A model generated the notes under the pieces. The model was not told the DNA's origin and ran no database searches. It was given only the letters and a program-made list of their open reading frames with translations. Shown in pieces: positions 10,411 through 19,608 of a DNA stretch of 64,000 nt. Position 1 is the first letter of the stretch. Every line of letters starts with the position of its first letter. Both the position numbers and the translations under genes were made by a program. This stretch comes from Vibrio sp. RE86 (GTDB taxonomy: Bacteria > Pseudomonadota > Gammaproteobacteria > Enterobacterales > Vibrionaceae). The stretch is from assembly GCF_013114545.1 (NCBI RefSeq), contig NZ_VTXI01000011.1:1-64000 (forward strand), given 5' to 3'.

Positions 10411-11420
10411 AAGAAGGCATAGACTGCAAATGCACCTGTACCATATAAGGACTCAGGTGCATTTTTGTAGTCAGGCGTTTTAACCGTTGCAGATAAGGTG
10501 GCGCCAAAGCTTTGGTTATACCATGCGAAACCAGCGACACCTGTTGCCTGCACATGCTCGAGATCAACATCATAAATAGTGGGGTCTTGGGCAGGATCTT
10601 GGCTCAGTGCGTATTCTGTTACACCAGAACGCTCACCTTCAATGGTTATGTCGTTAAAACGGTAGCGAGCTTCTGCACCGGCAAAAAAGAACCATCCACC
10701 TTGAGAACCTCCAAGCATGCCGGCTCTAAATGGGTTTTCATTGTCAATATTTGCCGCCCCCATGCTTCCGCCTAAGTCTGAACCCCAACGTAGCATCAAA
10801 CCTGTAGAGACATCACTGCGGAAGTTACCTGCGTTCACTTCGGATACGTTGGAAATCTCCCAGTCGGTATTAGCGATAGAACGTTGTCGCCAAAGGTTAA
10901 AGTGGCTTAAATAGCCCATGCTTCCAACGAACTTGTCGTCGACTTGGTATGCCCAACCGTTTGGTTGATCGGAACCGGTAATGCCGTGAACTATATCTTG
11001 TGCTTGATCGGCAAGTGAACTTTCGCCGGTGGTACCTAAGGTTAGGTTAAAACGATGAGAGTGCTGAGGGTGAAGGCTGATGTAGTTAAATTCAGTATGC
11101 AAGTATCCCGCATAAGGACGATCGTTTGGTAGTGGCGTTGCAGCTTCGATATCCGAAGGCGTGTACATCTTGTGGCCAATGCTGAATTCGAACTTATCCA
11201 AAGATGCGCCGCCCCAAAAGGAGAGACTTAAAGGGCTAAAGATCGAATATGGAGTGATTCCACCGGTGGTATAGCTTAAAAACAGCCCGTTTGTGTAGTC
11301 TTGGTCAACGCCAAATACGCCGTCGTTGTCGATAGAAAATGCGATGGTCGTTTTATCAGAGGCGAATGTGTTTGCGGATGCCAGCAGTAACGGCAAGAGC
11401 AGTGCTTTGTTTAACTTCAT
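10407..11420 (-). CDS. lpxR: LpxR-type lipid A 3'-O-deacylase (DUF2219)
   Basis: The 337-residue protein has a signal peptide ending in ANTFA and then the LpxR opening with a DND motif (SIDNDGVFG) that supplies the catalytic Asn-Asp pair, a YTNG motif, and near residue 145 the [19 protein letters not shown] block containing the conserved His. It ends in VYAFF, fitting an outer-membrane barrel. In Salmonella LpxR removes the 3' acyloxyacyl chain of lipid A in the outer membrane; the same reaction is inferred here. I chose the ATG at 11420 (MKLNKALL) because the signal peptide begins there. Its stop overlaps the convergent chemoreceptor by 4 bp. Confidence 0.82.
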   Translation of the reverse strand: MKLNKALLLPLLLASANTFASDKTTIAFSIDNDGVFGVDQDYTNGLFLSYTTGGITPYSIFSPLSLSFWGGASLDKFEFSIGHKMYTPSDIEAATPLPNDRPYAGYLHTEFNYISLHPQHSHRFNLTLGTTGESSLADQAQDIVHGITGSDQPNGWAYQVDDKFVGSMGYLSHFNLWRQRSIANTDWEISNVSEVNAGNFRSDVSTGLMLRWGSDLGGSMGAANIDNENPFRAGMLGGSQGGWFFFAGAEARYRFNDITIEGERSGVTEYALSQDPAQDPTIYDVDLEHVQATGVAGFAWYNQSFGATLSATVKTPDYKNAPESLYGTGAFAVYAFF

Positions 11421-11554
11421 GGGTGCATGCTTCACTAAATTAGTAGCGTGATAGTACAGGAATAATCGATAGAAACGTTAGCAATAAATATACCAAACGG
11501 AGTAAGTGTGGGGCGTATCGCCTAAAGAGAGGGGAATAGATTGATAGAAACAAT

Positions 11555-11580
11555 AAAGCCCCGCATTGGCGGGGCTTTGG
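11555..11580 (-). terminator. Terminator after pflB
   Basis: The GC-rich arms AAAGCCCCGC and GCGGGGCTTT flank a 4-nt loop just downstream of the pflB stop, with a short T-rich run after it on the minus strand. Confidence 0.8.
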
Positions 11581-11597
11581 TCAATCATTCAATGAGT

Positions 11598-13874
11598 TTA
11601 TAGAGACTCAGTGAAAGTACGTGCGATTACGTCTTTTTGTTGTTCAACTGTTAGAGAGTTGAAACGTACAGCGTAGCCAGATACACGGATTGTTAGCTGA
11701 GGGTAGTTCTCAGGGTGCTTAACTGCGTCTTCTAGAGTTTCGCGGTTAAGAACGTTAACGTTCAAGTGTTGGCCGCCTTCAATGCCTTGTTCATGGTGGA
11801 AGTAACCATCCATAAGACCAGCAAGGTTAGCGCGCTGTGAACCTTCTTCTTTACCTAGTGCGTTAGGAACGATAGAGAAGGTGTATGAGATACCATCTTT
11901 CGCATCAGCAAACGGCAGTTTACCTACAGATGTTAGGGATGCTACCGCACCTTTCTCATCGCGGCCGTGCATTGGGTTTGCACCTGGTGCGAATGGCGCG
12001 CCTGCTTTACGACCGTCAGGTGTAGTACCAGTCTTCTTACCGTATACCACGTTTGAAGTGATAGTAAGGATAGACTGTGTAGGTACTGCATCACGGTAAG
12101 TCTTAAGCTTACGGATCTTGTTCATGAAGCTAGTTACTAGCTCACAAGCCATGTCATCTACACGTGCGTCGTTATTACCAAATTTCGGGTAGTCACCAGA
12201 GATGTCGAAGTCGATTGCGATGCCGTCTTCGTCACGGATTGGTTTAACTTGACCGTATTTGATTGCAGATAGTGAGTCAGCTGCAACAGATAGACCAGCG
12301 ATACCACAAGCCATAGTACGACGAACGTCACGGTCATGAAGAGCCATTAGCGCTGCTTCGTAGCTGTACTTGTCGTGAGAGTAGTGGATTGCGTTTAGTG
12401 CAGTCACGTACTGCTTAGCTAGCCAATCCATTAGGTTATCAAGACCTGCCCAAACTTTGTCGAAGTCTAGAACTTCGTCAGTCATTGCTTCAGTCTTAGG
12501 ACCAACTTGGATCTTAAGCTTCTCATCTACACCGCCGTTGATAACGTAAAGTAGAGTCTTAGCTAGGTTTGCACGAGCGCCGAAGAACTGCATGTGCTTA
12601 CCGATAACCATTGGCGATACACAACAAGCGATAGCGTAGTCATCGTTGTCGAAATCTGGACGCATTAGGTCATCATTTTCGTACTGGATAGAAGAAGTAT
12701 CGATAGATACTTTCGCACAGAACTTCTTGAAGCCGTCAGGTAGCTGCTCAGACCAAAGTACAGTGATGTTTGGCTCTGGAGAAGGACCCATAGTGTATAG
12801 CGTGTTTAGGAAACGGAAGTTAGTACGTGTAACTAGCGTACGACCGTCAACACCCATACCACCCATAGATTCTGTTGCCCAGATTGGGTCGCCAGAGAAT
12901 AGCTCATCGTACTCAGGAGTACGTAGGAAGCGAACCATACGTAGTTTCATTACGAAGTGGTCGATCATTTCCTGAGCTTGTTCTTCAGTGATGATGCCAG
13001 CTGCGATATCACGCTCAACGTAAACGTCAAGGAAAGTCGAAGTACGACCTAGAGACATTGCTGCGCCGTTTTGAGATTTAACAGCTGCTAGGTAACCGAA
13101 GTAAGTCCACTGGATAGCTTCTTGAGCTGTAGTCGCAGGACCAGAAATGTCGTAGCCGTAAGACGCTGCCATTTCTTTCATTTGACCAAGTGCGCGGTGC
13201 TGCTCTTGAAGCTCTTCACGTAGCTGCATAGTCATTTGAAGGTTGTCGCCAGCTTCTAGTTGCTCTTGAGTAGAGTGGAACTGAGCTACTTTGTCCTTCA
13301 TTAGGAAGTCTACACCGTAAAGTGCAACGCGACGGTAGTCACCGATGATACGACCACGGCCGTAAGCATCTGGAAGACCAGTTAGAACACCAGACTTACG
13401 ACATTTTAGGATGTCTGGAGAGTAAACATCGAAAACACCTTGGTTGTGTGTTTTACGGTACTCAGAGTAGATCTTAGAAACTTGAGGATCTAGAGTACGG
13501 CCGTATGCTTTACAAGAACCTTCGATCATACGTACGCCGCCGTTTGGCATGATTGCACGCTTAAGCGGAGCTTCAGTTTGTAGACCTACGATAGTCTCAA
13601 GATCTTTGTTGATGTAACCTGCATCATGTGAAGTGATGGTAGAGATAACAGAAGTATCGAAATCAACAGGTGCGTGAGTCGCGTTTTCCTGCTTGATACC
13701 TTCCATTACTTTAGCCCAAAGTACGTTTGTAGCTTCAGTACCTTCAGAAACTAGGAAAGACTCGTCGCCTTCATATGGTGTGTAGTTCTTCTGAATGAAG
13801 TCGCGAACGTTAACCTCGTTTTGCCAATCACCTTCAGCAAAACCTTCCCAAGCTTTAGCAAATTGCTCTGCCAT
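11598..13874 (-). CDS. pflB: Formate C-acetyltransferase (pyruvate formate-lyase)
   Basis: The 758-residue enzyme (E. coli 760) cleaves pyruvate with CoA to acetyl-CoA and formate in anaerobic cells. The catalytic cysteine pair is seen in [11 protein letters not shown] near residue 415 and the glycyl-radical loop as [10 protein letters not shown] close to the C terminus, which PflA activates. It is preceded by an AGGTAGG ribosome site and about 326 bp of regulatory spacer with an FNR-like site, and followed by its own terminator. No focA formate channel is next to it, unlike in enteric bacteria. Confidence 0.98.
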   Translation of the reverse strand: MAEQFAKAWEGFAEGDWQNEVNVRDFIQKNYTPYEGDESFLVSEGTEATNVLWAKVMEGIKQENATHAPVDFDTSVISTITSHDAGYINKDLETIVGLQTEAPLKRAIMPNGGVRMIEGSCKAYGRTLDPQVSKIYSEYRKTHNQGVFDVYSPDILKCRKSGVLTGLPDAYGRGRIIGDYRRVALYGVDFLMKDKVAQFHSTQEQLEAGDNLQMTMQLREELQEQHRALGQMKEMAASYGYDISGPATTAQEAIQWTYFGYLAAVKSQNGAAMSLGRTSTFLDVYVERDIAAGIITEEQAQEMIDHFVMKLRMVRFLRTPEYDELFSGDPIWATESMGGMGVDGRTLVTRTNFRFLNTLYTMGPSPEPNITVLWSEQLPDGFKKFCAKVSIDTSSIQYENDDLMRPDFDNDDYAIACCVSPMVIGKHMQFFGARANLAKTLLYVINGGVDEKLKIQVGPKTEAMTDEVLDFDKVWAGLDNLMDWLAKQYVTALNAIHYSHDKYSYEAALMALHDRDVRRTMACGIAGLSVAADSLSAIKYGQVKPIRDEDGIAIDFDISGDYPKFGNNDARVDDMACELVTSFMNKIRKLKTYRDAVPTQSILTITSNVVYGKKTGTTPDGRKAGAPFAPGANPMHGRDEKGAVASLTSVGKLPFADAKDGISYTFSIVPNALGKEEGSQRANLAGLMDGYFHHEQGIEGGQHLNVNVLNRETLEDAVKHPENYPQLTIRVSGYAVRFNSLTVEQQKDVIARTFTESL

Positions 13875-14093
13875 GACATACCTACCTTTTTAGTAGAAAA
13901 AACACGTACCTTGCTAACTGTTGAGCCAGCTAGTTCCCATCACTGGGGTGGTACACTCTTATGAATAACAATATGTATAGTCTTTAAAATCGATCAACGA
14001 AAGCTGTCATAAAACTATAAATATTGTCACTACTTTCTATATGGTTGCTTACTAACTTGCTTTCAAGAGTAAACTAAAAAAATTTTGCAAACC

Positions 14094-14107
14094 TTAAACT
14101 AAATCAA
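14094..14107 (-). promoter_or_regulatory. Possible FNR site upstream of pflB
   Basis: On the minus strand the sequence is TTGATTTAGTTTAA, matching 8 of 10 fixed positions of the FNR consensus TTGAT-N4-ATCAA (one perfect half-site). It lies about 225 bp before the pflB start. Anaerobic activation of pfl by FNR is known in E. coli; binding here is inferred. Confidence 0.4.
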
Positions 14108-14157
14108 TAAATGGACTGATTGTTAAATTATTTTTTAAAATAAATCTTGATACTCAA

Positions 14158-14190
14158 AAAAAGTTGAGAGTCGAATGCCGACTCTCAACT
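14158..14190 (-). terminator. Terminator after the DUF3360 gene
   Basis: A perfect 10-bp stem (GTTGAGAGTC, 14164-14173, with 14181-14190) closes a 7-nt loop, and on the minus strand it is followed by seven T. Confidence 0.85.
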
Positions 14191-14200
14191 GATTTAGCGA

Positions 14201-15748
14201 TTATAGGAATGCAGGGATTCCATATTGACCTTCTAGCATACCCACTGCAAGCATAGCAACTAGACAGATAACAAGTACACCTACAGGGATAACAATTTTG
14301 TCGACAAATGATAGGCGCGATGCACGCTCTTTATCACCAATTAGACCGTTGTTATCTAGCAGCATAGTTAATGCCCACGCAAGCACAGGGTTAACCACTG
14401 CTGAGCCGAAGATACAGATACCGGCAGCTTGTGAGTCTTTAGAATCTTTAACCATTTGCATACCCGCTTCAAGTAGCGGAAGTGAGACACCTACTAGAAG
14501 AGCGACACGCATAACTGGAGGCCAAACAGCCACATCCATTGGGAAGCCAAGAATTGCAACGATGATACACAGTGAACCAAGCAAGATTGCACCGCCTGGA
14601 ATAGGGCGCTTAGCGATCGCTGCAGGGATCATGTATGTACCCCAAGAAGAAGTGATGTTACCGCCACCGACTGCTGTACCAACCATTTGGCGTACAGAAC
14701 ACATTGTCATTGTGTCATCAACATCCATTAGTACTTTTTCAGACTTTTTAGGGTAGTTCAGCTCTTGGAAGATACGGTGACCTAGGAAGTCAGGCGACCA
14801 CATTGCAACAGCAAGAATCGCGAATGGTAGAGATGCAATGAAATGTTCTACATTTGGTAGACCTAGCATCCAACCTTCTTCAGTGCTACCCCACCAGTAA
14901 ATAGGGTTTAGGTTTGGAAGACCAGTTTCAGTCACAAACTTAATATCAAAACCTGCGCCAAGAACCAATGCGATTGCAAGGCCTGTAAACGCACACACTG
15001 GAATCGCTAACCAACGTTTGTTTACTTTTGCTAGGAACGCATATAGGCCGATGGTAACAGCAAGTACGATCAGACCAATGTAACCCATGCTACCAGCAGC
15101 TGCAGTGTCAGACTGTAGTCCTACTGCCCATGCTTGGATCGAGTTGATTTGGCTCATTGTACCGGTTAAACCTAGGAAGATAAGCAAACCACCCGCGGTA
15201 CCTTGCGAGGTTAGGTTAACCAGTTTTGAGCCACCTTTGAGTAGGCTCAGAATCAGACCAAAGACACCGATGAGTATTGCCAATGCAAGAGGGTGAGCAC
15301 CGGCAAGCGCGATTGTGCCGATAAGAGGGATCATTGGACCGTGGTTACCGGCAAGGTTTGCTTTCGGGTTAATAAAGCCTGAAGCTAAAATACAGAACAG
15401 AAGTGCTGGAATAAGCATTTCTACACGTGCAACTTCGATAGCGAATTCTTTGCCTAGGTTCACGTGATCCCAAGCTGCCGTAAGACCTTCAGCCCAAGAC
15501 ATCATTACCGCTGAGTACATCGCGATGATGCCGATAGTACCTGCAAGTGCTGGAACTAAATCTTCAAGTTCGAAACGGAAATCGCGACCAGGAAGGTTTA
15601 AACCAAAGCGGCGAGGCTTCATGATCTGGAGTTCGTGGTCTAGGTAATCTGAACGACTTTCAAATTCGGAAGCTGGGCGGTGCAGCTCTTTATAGCTCTT
15701 GTTTTCGATATCCGAATCAGAGTGCGGCTTGTTGACTGCGTCTGACAT
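14201..15748 (-). CDS. DUF3360 family multi-pass membrane protein, putative transporter
   Basis: The 515-residue protein has a soluble N-terminal stretch of about 65 residues and then some 11-12 hydrophobic segments with many glycine- and proline-rich turns (for example NPKANLAGNHGPMIPL and GTAVGGGNITSSWGTY), which looks like a secondary transporter. I recognise it as the DUF3360 family found mainly in vibrios; the substrate is not known. It has a TGAGGAATCT ribosome region, its own terminator and a 678-bp upstream spacer with an FNR-like site. It is next to pflB but separated by a terminator, so it is a separate transcript. Confidence 0.75.
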   Translation of the reverse strand: MSDAVNKPHSDSDIENKSYKELHRPASEFESRSDYLDHELQIMKPRRFGLNLPGRDFRFELEDLVPALAGTIGIIAMYSAVMMSWAEGLTAAWDHVNLGKEFAIEVARVEMLIPALLFCILASGFINPKANLAGNHGPMIPLIGTIALAGAHPLALAILIGVFGLILSLLKGGSKLVNLTSQGTAGGLLIFLGLTGTMSQINSIQAWAVGLQSDTAAAGSMGYIGLIVLAVTIGLYAFLAKVNKRWLAIPVCAFTGLAIALVLGAGFDIKFVTETGLPNLNPIYWWGSTEEGWMLGLPNVEHFIASLPFAILAVAMWSPDFLGHRIFQELNYPKKSEKVLMDVDDTMTMCSVRQMVGTAVGGGNITSSWGTYMIPAAIAKRPIPGGAILLGSLCIIVAILGFPMDVAVWPPVMRVALLVGVSLPLLEAGMQMVKDSKDSQAAGICIFGSAVVNPVLAWALTMLLDNNGLIGDKERASRLSFVDKIVIPVGVLVICLVAMLAVGMLEGQYGIPAFL

Positions 15749-16426
15749 AGATTCCTCATATATTAAAAAGTTAGTGATTTTTTAAAGCGTGACCCGATTA
15801 TTATTCTAAGGCGGTCACACGATATACAACCTGGTTTTGCTTCCTGCATGTATGTCCTGGTCACCTTTACTGTAGCACGACATTAGTGAGCTTAATGTAG
15901 AGGATTTAAAAGACAAAACATACGCCTATTGAGGCATTTATCTTTGTGGCGAGTTTAACGTGCTAACCCTAAAGAGTGATTGATTTAGATCACTTTATGA
16001 AAGGTTGTGAAAGAAAACTACACAACGACTGGGCGACGTCGCAATAACATTCAGATAGAGCTGAAATAAACTTTCAAATTGTGAGGTTAATAATAAAACA
16101 TTTTTGTTAGCAAATTTGATGCGTATTAAGCGTCTGACAAATTGGGTGAGTTAGATCTTGTTTTTATAAAAATGTTAATAACACTGTGCGTGTTTATATA
16201 TTGTGTTCTATGTGTTTTATGCGTGAATGTAAGAGTATTTCTCTATATTAAGCATTTTTAGTCATATTATGTGACTGTATATTGCGGGTTTGTAGGTTAA
16301 TGATTTGTTGCATGTTGGGCTGTGTAGTGCTAATTTGTACCGAAATTATGGGTGGAACCCAGCAGACGACCAAGATATCAATACTAACATTCACTTGGTT
16401 AACATAAAGACAGGGAGCAAAAGCGC
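15749..16426. other. Long divergent intergenic region (DUF3360 gene / amino-acid ABC operon)
   Basis: This is the longest gene-free stretch of the window (678 bp). It is AT-rich on the right side and must contain promoters for both flanking units. I see an FNR-like site at 15980-15993 and isolated TGAAT/ATTCA half-sites that could be parts of ArgR boxes but form no full operator. Only very short open frames without ribosome sites occur. No riboswitch or tRNA fold was recognised. Confidence 0.55.
15980..15993. promoter_or_regulatory. FNR-like site upstream of the DUF3360 gene
   Basis: TTGATTTAGATCAC matches 9 of 10 fixed positions of TTGAT-N4-ATCAA. It is about 235 bp before the DUF3360 start and about 435 bp before the ABC operon. 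It shares TTGATTTAG with the pflB site. Confidence 0.5.
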
Positions 16427-17197
16427 ATGAAAGATGTACCAGCGCTGGACATTAAAGACTTACACAAAACATTTGGTCAAAATGAAGTTCTTAAAGGCAT
16501 TTCCCTTGAAGCTCACAAAGGTGATGTAATCTCTATCATTGGCTCATCTGGTTCAGGTAAAAGTACTTTCCTGCGATGTGTCAACCTTCTTGAAACTCCG
16601 ACTGCCGGCGAAATTTGGGTTAATGGTGAATTGATTCAAATGAAAAATAATCGCCAAGGAGAGGCGGTACCTGCCAATGAGAAGCAAGTTCAGCGAATCC
16701 GTTCTCGCTTAGCGATGGTTTTTCAAGGCTTCAACCTATGGTCACATATGACGGTCTTAGAGAACGTTATTGAAGCACCGATTCACGTTCTTGGCGTCCC
16801 ACGAGCTCAAGCTATCGAAAATGCTGAGCTGTTGCTAAAGAAAGTTGGCCTTTACGAAAGAAAAGATTACTACCCAGGGCACTTGTCCGGTGGTCAGCAA
16901 CAACGAGCGGCCATTGCCCGAGCGTTAGCGGTTGATCCAGAGGTGATGCTTTTTGATGAACCTACTTCAGCGCTTGATCCAGAACTCGTTGGGGAAGTCC
17001 TAGGGGTTATGAGAGATTTGGCAGAAGAAGGACGTACCATGTTGGTGGTAACTCACGAAATGGCCTTCGCGCGTGATGTCTCTAACCATGTAATGTTCCT
17101 TCATCAAGGATTAGTGGAAGAACAGGGGAATCCGTCTAAACTCTTTACTAACCCAGATTCTGAGCGTTTACAGCAATTTATCTCATCAATTTACTAA
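16427..17197 (+). CDS. Amino-acid ABC transporter, ATP-binding protein
   Basis: The 256-residue ATPase has Walker A GSSGSGKST near residue 37, the signature LSGGQQQRAAIARA, Walker B VMLFDEPTSALDPE and the switch histidine in VVTHEM. Length and sequence place it in the polar amino-acid uptake (HisP/ArtP) group. It is the first gene of a four-gene operon with a binding protein and two permeases and would energise their import at the inner membrane. A CAGGGAG ribosome site precedes the ATG. Arginine, lysine, ornithine or histidine is the likely cargo group; which one is not decidable from this gene. Confidence 0.93.
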   Translation: MKDVPALDIKDLHKTFGQNEVLKGISLEAHKGDVISIIGSSGSGKSTFLRCVNLLETPTAGEIWVNGELIQMKNNRQGEAVPANEKQVQRIRSRLAMVFQGFNLWSHMTVLENVIEAPIHVLGVPRAQAIENAELLLKKVGLYERKDYYPGHLSGGQQQRAAIARALAVDPEVMLFDEPTSALDPELVGEVLGVMRDLAEEGRTMLVVTHEMAFARDVSNHVMFLHQGLVEEQGNPSKLFTNPDSERLQQFISSIY

Positions 17198-17255
17198 TTG
17201 CCTTTTGGCAAACACAACAATAAGTACATAAAAATCACATATCAGGAGTATGGAA

Positions 17256-18026
17256 ATGAAAAAGTGGTTATTAGCAGCAACATTAGCAGCTACGGCAGTT
17301 ACAGGTGTCGCTCAAGCGAAGGAATGGAAAACAGTTCGCTTTGGCATCGAAGGTGCTTACCCTCCATTTAGCTGGACTGAAGCAGATGGCTCTCTTAAAG
17401 GCTTTGATGTCGACATGGCAAACGCGCTTTGTGAAGAGATGCAAGTGAAATGTAAGATCGTACCTCAAGACTGGGACGGTATTATTCCTTCACTACTTGC
17501 GCGTAAATACGACGCTATCATCGCTGCAATGTCTATTACAGAAGAGCGTAAGAAGAAAATCGACTTTACGGGCAAATACGCTCTTATCCCTAACAAGTTC
17601 ATCGCTAAAAAAGGCGCAAACCTAGATTTTGACAACCTAGCGGGTCAAAAAATTGCTGTTCAGCGCGCAACGACTCACGACAAGTACCTAACAGATAACT
17701 ACGGTGACAAAGTAGACATCGTTCGTTACGGCTCTTTCGATGAAGCTTACCTAGATCTTGCTAACGGTCGTGTAGCCGCTGTACTTGGTGATGCATCTGC
17801 TCTTGAAGAAGGTGTACTGAACAAAGCGGGTGGTGAAGCGTACGAGTTCGTTGGCCCATCACTAACTGACCCTAAGTGGTTCGGTGAAGGTTTTGGTATT
17901 GCTGTTCGTAAGCAAGATAAAGACCTAACTAAGAAGTTAGATGCTGCTATCCTTTCTCTACGTGACAAAGGCGTTTACCAAGAGATCGCATCAAAATACT
18001 TTAACTACGACGTTTACGGTCAGTAA
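17256..18026 (+). CDS. Periplasmic amino-acid-binding protein of the ABC importer
   Basis: The 256-residue protein has a signal peptide cleaved after VAQA (about residue 21) and the mature opening FGIEGAYPPFSW, followed by GFDVDMANALC, the standard pattern of family-3 solute-binding proteins. The LAO/His/Arg-binding group is indicated by this motif and by the paired HisQ/HisM-like permeases. I chose the second ATG (17256) because AGGAG lies 7 bp upstream of it; the first ATG (17250) is too close. It follows the ATPase gene by about 58 bp. Confidence 0.92.
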   Translation: MKKWLLAATLAATAVTGVAQAKEWKTVRFGIEGAYPPFSWTEADGSLKGFDVDMANALCEEMQVKCKIVPQDWDGIIPSLLARKYDAIIAAMSITEERKKKIDFTGKYALIPNKFIAKKGANLDFDNLAGQKIAVQRATTHDKYLTDNYGDKVDIVRYGSFDEAYLDLANGRVAAVLGDASALEEGVLNKAGGEAYEFVGPSLTDPKWFGEGFGIAVRKQDKDLTKKLDAAILSLRDKGVYQEIASKYFNYDVYGQ

Positions 18027-18115
18027 TCAGGCGTAGTAAATGGCCGTTGGTTTTTGTTCCTAGGAGTATAACCAACGGCCAAGTTTTATAAGGTTTAGGG
18101 ATCAGGAACTTACCT

Positions 18116-18856
18116 ATGCTGGATTTACAAGGATATGAAGCCTCTATATTGAAAGGGGCCGTAGTAACCATCGAGGTTGCACTGCTGTCACTACTCGTGG
18201 CAATGATTTTAGGTATGCTTGGTGCACTTGCAAAGCTTGCTCCGTACCGTTGGGCAAGAATGATCGCGACGTTATACACCACAGTCATTCGCGGTATACC
18301 TGACTTAGTCCTCATGATGCTGATTTTCTTTGGTGGACAAATTCTTCTTAACAACAGCCTTTATTCCATCAATGAATCACTGAATGAATGGTTTGCGTCC
18401 AGCAATCCAAATCATGAGTGGACTTCGTACTTACCAGACTACATTGACGTGAGCCCTTTTGTTGCTGGCGTCTTAACCATCGGATTTATCTTTGGTGCCT
18501 ACATGGCCGAGACCTTCCGTGGAGCTATTATGGCTGTCGATAGAGGCGAGCTTGAGGCAGCAAAAGCATATGGAATGAGTCCATTTTTGGCGTTCCGTCG
18601 TATTCTGCTTCCGCAAATGATTCGTCACGCTTTACCGGGTTTTGGTAACAACTGGCTAGTACTTTTAAAAACGACTGCACTTGTTTCCATCATCGGTCTA
18701 GAAGATATGGTTCGCGTGAGCGCACTGGCGGCAGGTTCAACTAAAATGCCATTTACCTTCTACATGGCGGTCGCACTAATCTTCTTGTTCTTTACTAGCG
18801 TTTCAACGGGTGTACTCAAAATGGTTGAACGTAAATTTAGTATTCATGCGAGGTAA
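18116..18856 (+). CDS. Amino-acid ABC transporter permease (HisQ-like)
   Basis: This 246-residue membrane protein has five or so transmembrane segments and the coupling-helix (EAA) motif around GELEAAKAYGMSPFLAFRRI near residue 145, which docks on the ATPase. It includes an insertion of about 25 hydrophilic residues around residue 90-110 compared with the partner permease. It overlaps nothing and ends 3 bp before the next permease, so translation is probably coupled. An 89-bp gap after the binding-protein gene may let that gene be expressed more strongly. Confidence 0.92.
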   Translation: MLDLQGYEASILKGAVVTIEVALLSLLVAMILGMLGALAKLAPYRWARMIATLYTTVIRGIPDLVLMMLIFFGGQILLNNSLYSINESLNEWFASSNPNHEWTSYLPDYIDVSPFVAGVLTIGFIFGAYMAETFRGAIMAVDRGELEAAKAYGMSPFLAFRRILLPQMIRHALPGFGNNWLVLLKTTALVSIIGLEDMVRVSALAAGSTKMPFTFYMAVALIFLFFTSVSTGVLKMVERKFSIHAR

Positions 18857-18859
18857 AGA

Positions 18860-19537
18860 ATGGACTTTTCATTGATTATTGAAAGCCTTCCTATCTATTT
18901 AGATGGCCTTTGGACAACGGTTTGGCTTGTTGGTGCAGCCCTGATTATCGGCCTGTTTGTCGCGATTCCGCTGGGCGTTGCTCGAAACAGCACAAATTAC
19001 CTTTTGAACGGACCTAGCTGGGCGTTTATCTACTTTTTCCGTGGCACACCACTGCTTGTTCAGCTTTATTTGATCTATTACGGTATGGACCAGTTCTTCC
19101 CAGTGAAGGACACCTTATGGGAAAACGCATGGTTCTGTGCGCTGGTGGCTTTTGTGTTAAACACATCTGCTTATACGGCAGAAATCGTACGTGGTGCAAT
19201 CAATGGCTTGCCTAAGGGTGAGGTAGAGGCAGCAAAAGCATACGGTATGGGAACGTTCATGACCTACCGCCGTATTATATTGCCAAGTGCACTGCGTCGT
19301 GCACTACCAGTTTACAGCAATGAAGTTATCTTTATGCTTCACGGCAGTGCGGTTGCGGGTATCGTAACCATCTTAGATCTGACGGGTGCGGCACGCTTAG
19401 TTAACTCTCGATACTACGCGCCATTTGAATCATTCCTGACAGCGGGTCTGTTCTATATGGCTCTAACGTTTATCATTTTGGGCGTGTTCAAGTTGGCAGA
19501 GAAACGTTTCCTGGCTTACATGCGACCGCTTAGCTAA
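18860..19537 (+). CDS. Amino-acid ABC transporter permease (HisM-like)
   Basis: The 225-residue second permease has the same fold, with the coupling motif GEVEAAKAYGMGTFMTYRRI near residue 135 and an early FFRGTPLLVQLYLIYYG block typical of HisM/ArtM proteins. It would form the heterodimeric channel with the preceding protein. It is the last gene of the operon and is followed by a strong terminator. Confidence 0.92.
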   Translation: MDFSLIIESLPIYLDGLWTTVWLVGAALIIGLFVAIPLGVARNSTNYLLNGPSWAFIYFFRGTPLLVQLYLIYYGMDQFFPVKDTLWENAWFCALVAFVLNTSAYTAEIVRGAINGLPKGEVEAAKAYGMGTFMTYRRIILPSALRRALPVYSNEVIFMLHGSAVAGIVTILDLTGAARLVNSRYYAPFESFLTAGLFYMALTFIILGVFKLAEKRFLAYMRPLS

Positions 19538-19560
19538 TAGAGCTCAATATGAGAAATATA

Positions 19561-19588
19561 AAAAAGGCTTCCAATCGGAAGCCTTTTT
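19561..19588. terminator. Bidirectional terminator between the ABC operon and the YbjL-like gene
   Basis: A perfect 12-bp stem (AAAAAGGCTTCC with 19577-19588) closes a 4-nt loop; A and T tracts on either side serve the convergent genes. Confidence 0.9.
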
Positions 19589-19608
19589 TATTGGATGAGA
19601 TTGTGAGT

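Larger units (their letters stand above)
13875..14200. other. Intergenic region upstream of pflB
   Basis: This 326-bp AT-rich spacer carries the pflB promoter region and, at its right end, the DUF3360 gene's terminator. An FNR-like site lies at 14094-14107. No reading frame or RNA gene was recognised. Confidence 0.6.

Noticed and set aside
12646..12975. 109-codon frame opposite pflB
   Set aside because: Shadow of pflB; no ribosome site or family resemblance.
14298..14756. 152-codon plus-strand frame inside the DUF3360 gene
   Set aside because: It is the antisense shadow of a strong gene; the translated product is Ser/Thr/Pro-rich as typical of shadow frames.
15981..15993. AGTGAT...ATCACT reading of the same area as a CRP site
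   Set aside because: The half-sites are 10 bases apart instead of 6, so CRP spacing is wrong; the FNR-like reading is better.
16190..16400. ArgR boxes before the amino-acid ABC operon
   Set aside because: Only isolated TGAAT and ATTCA halves occur; no paired 18-bp operator can be assembled.
16300..16426. Lysine riboswitch ahead of the ABC operon
   Set aside because: The conserved core elements of the L-box are not present; only a weak GUUGGG/CCCAGC pairing is visible.
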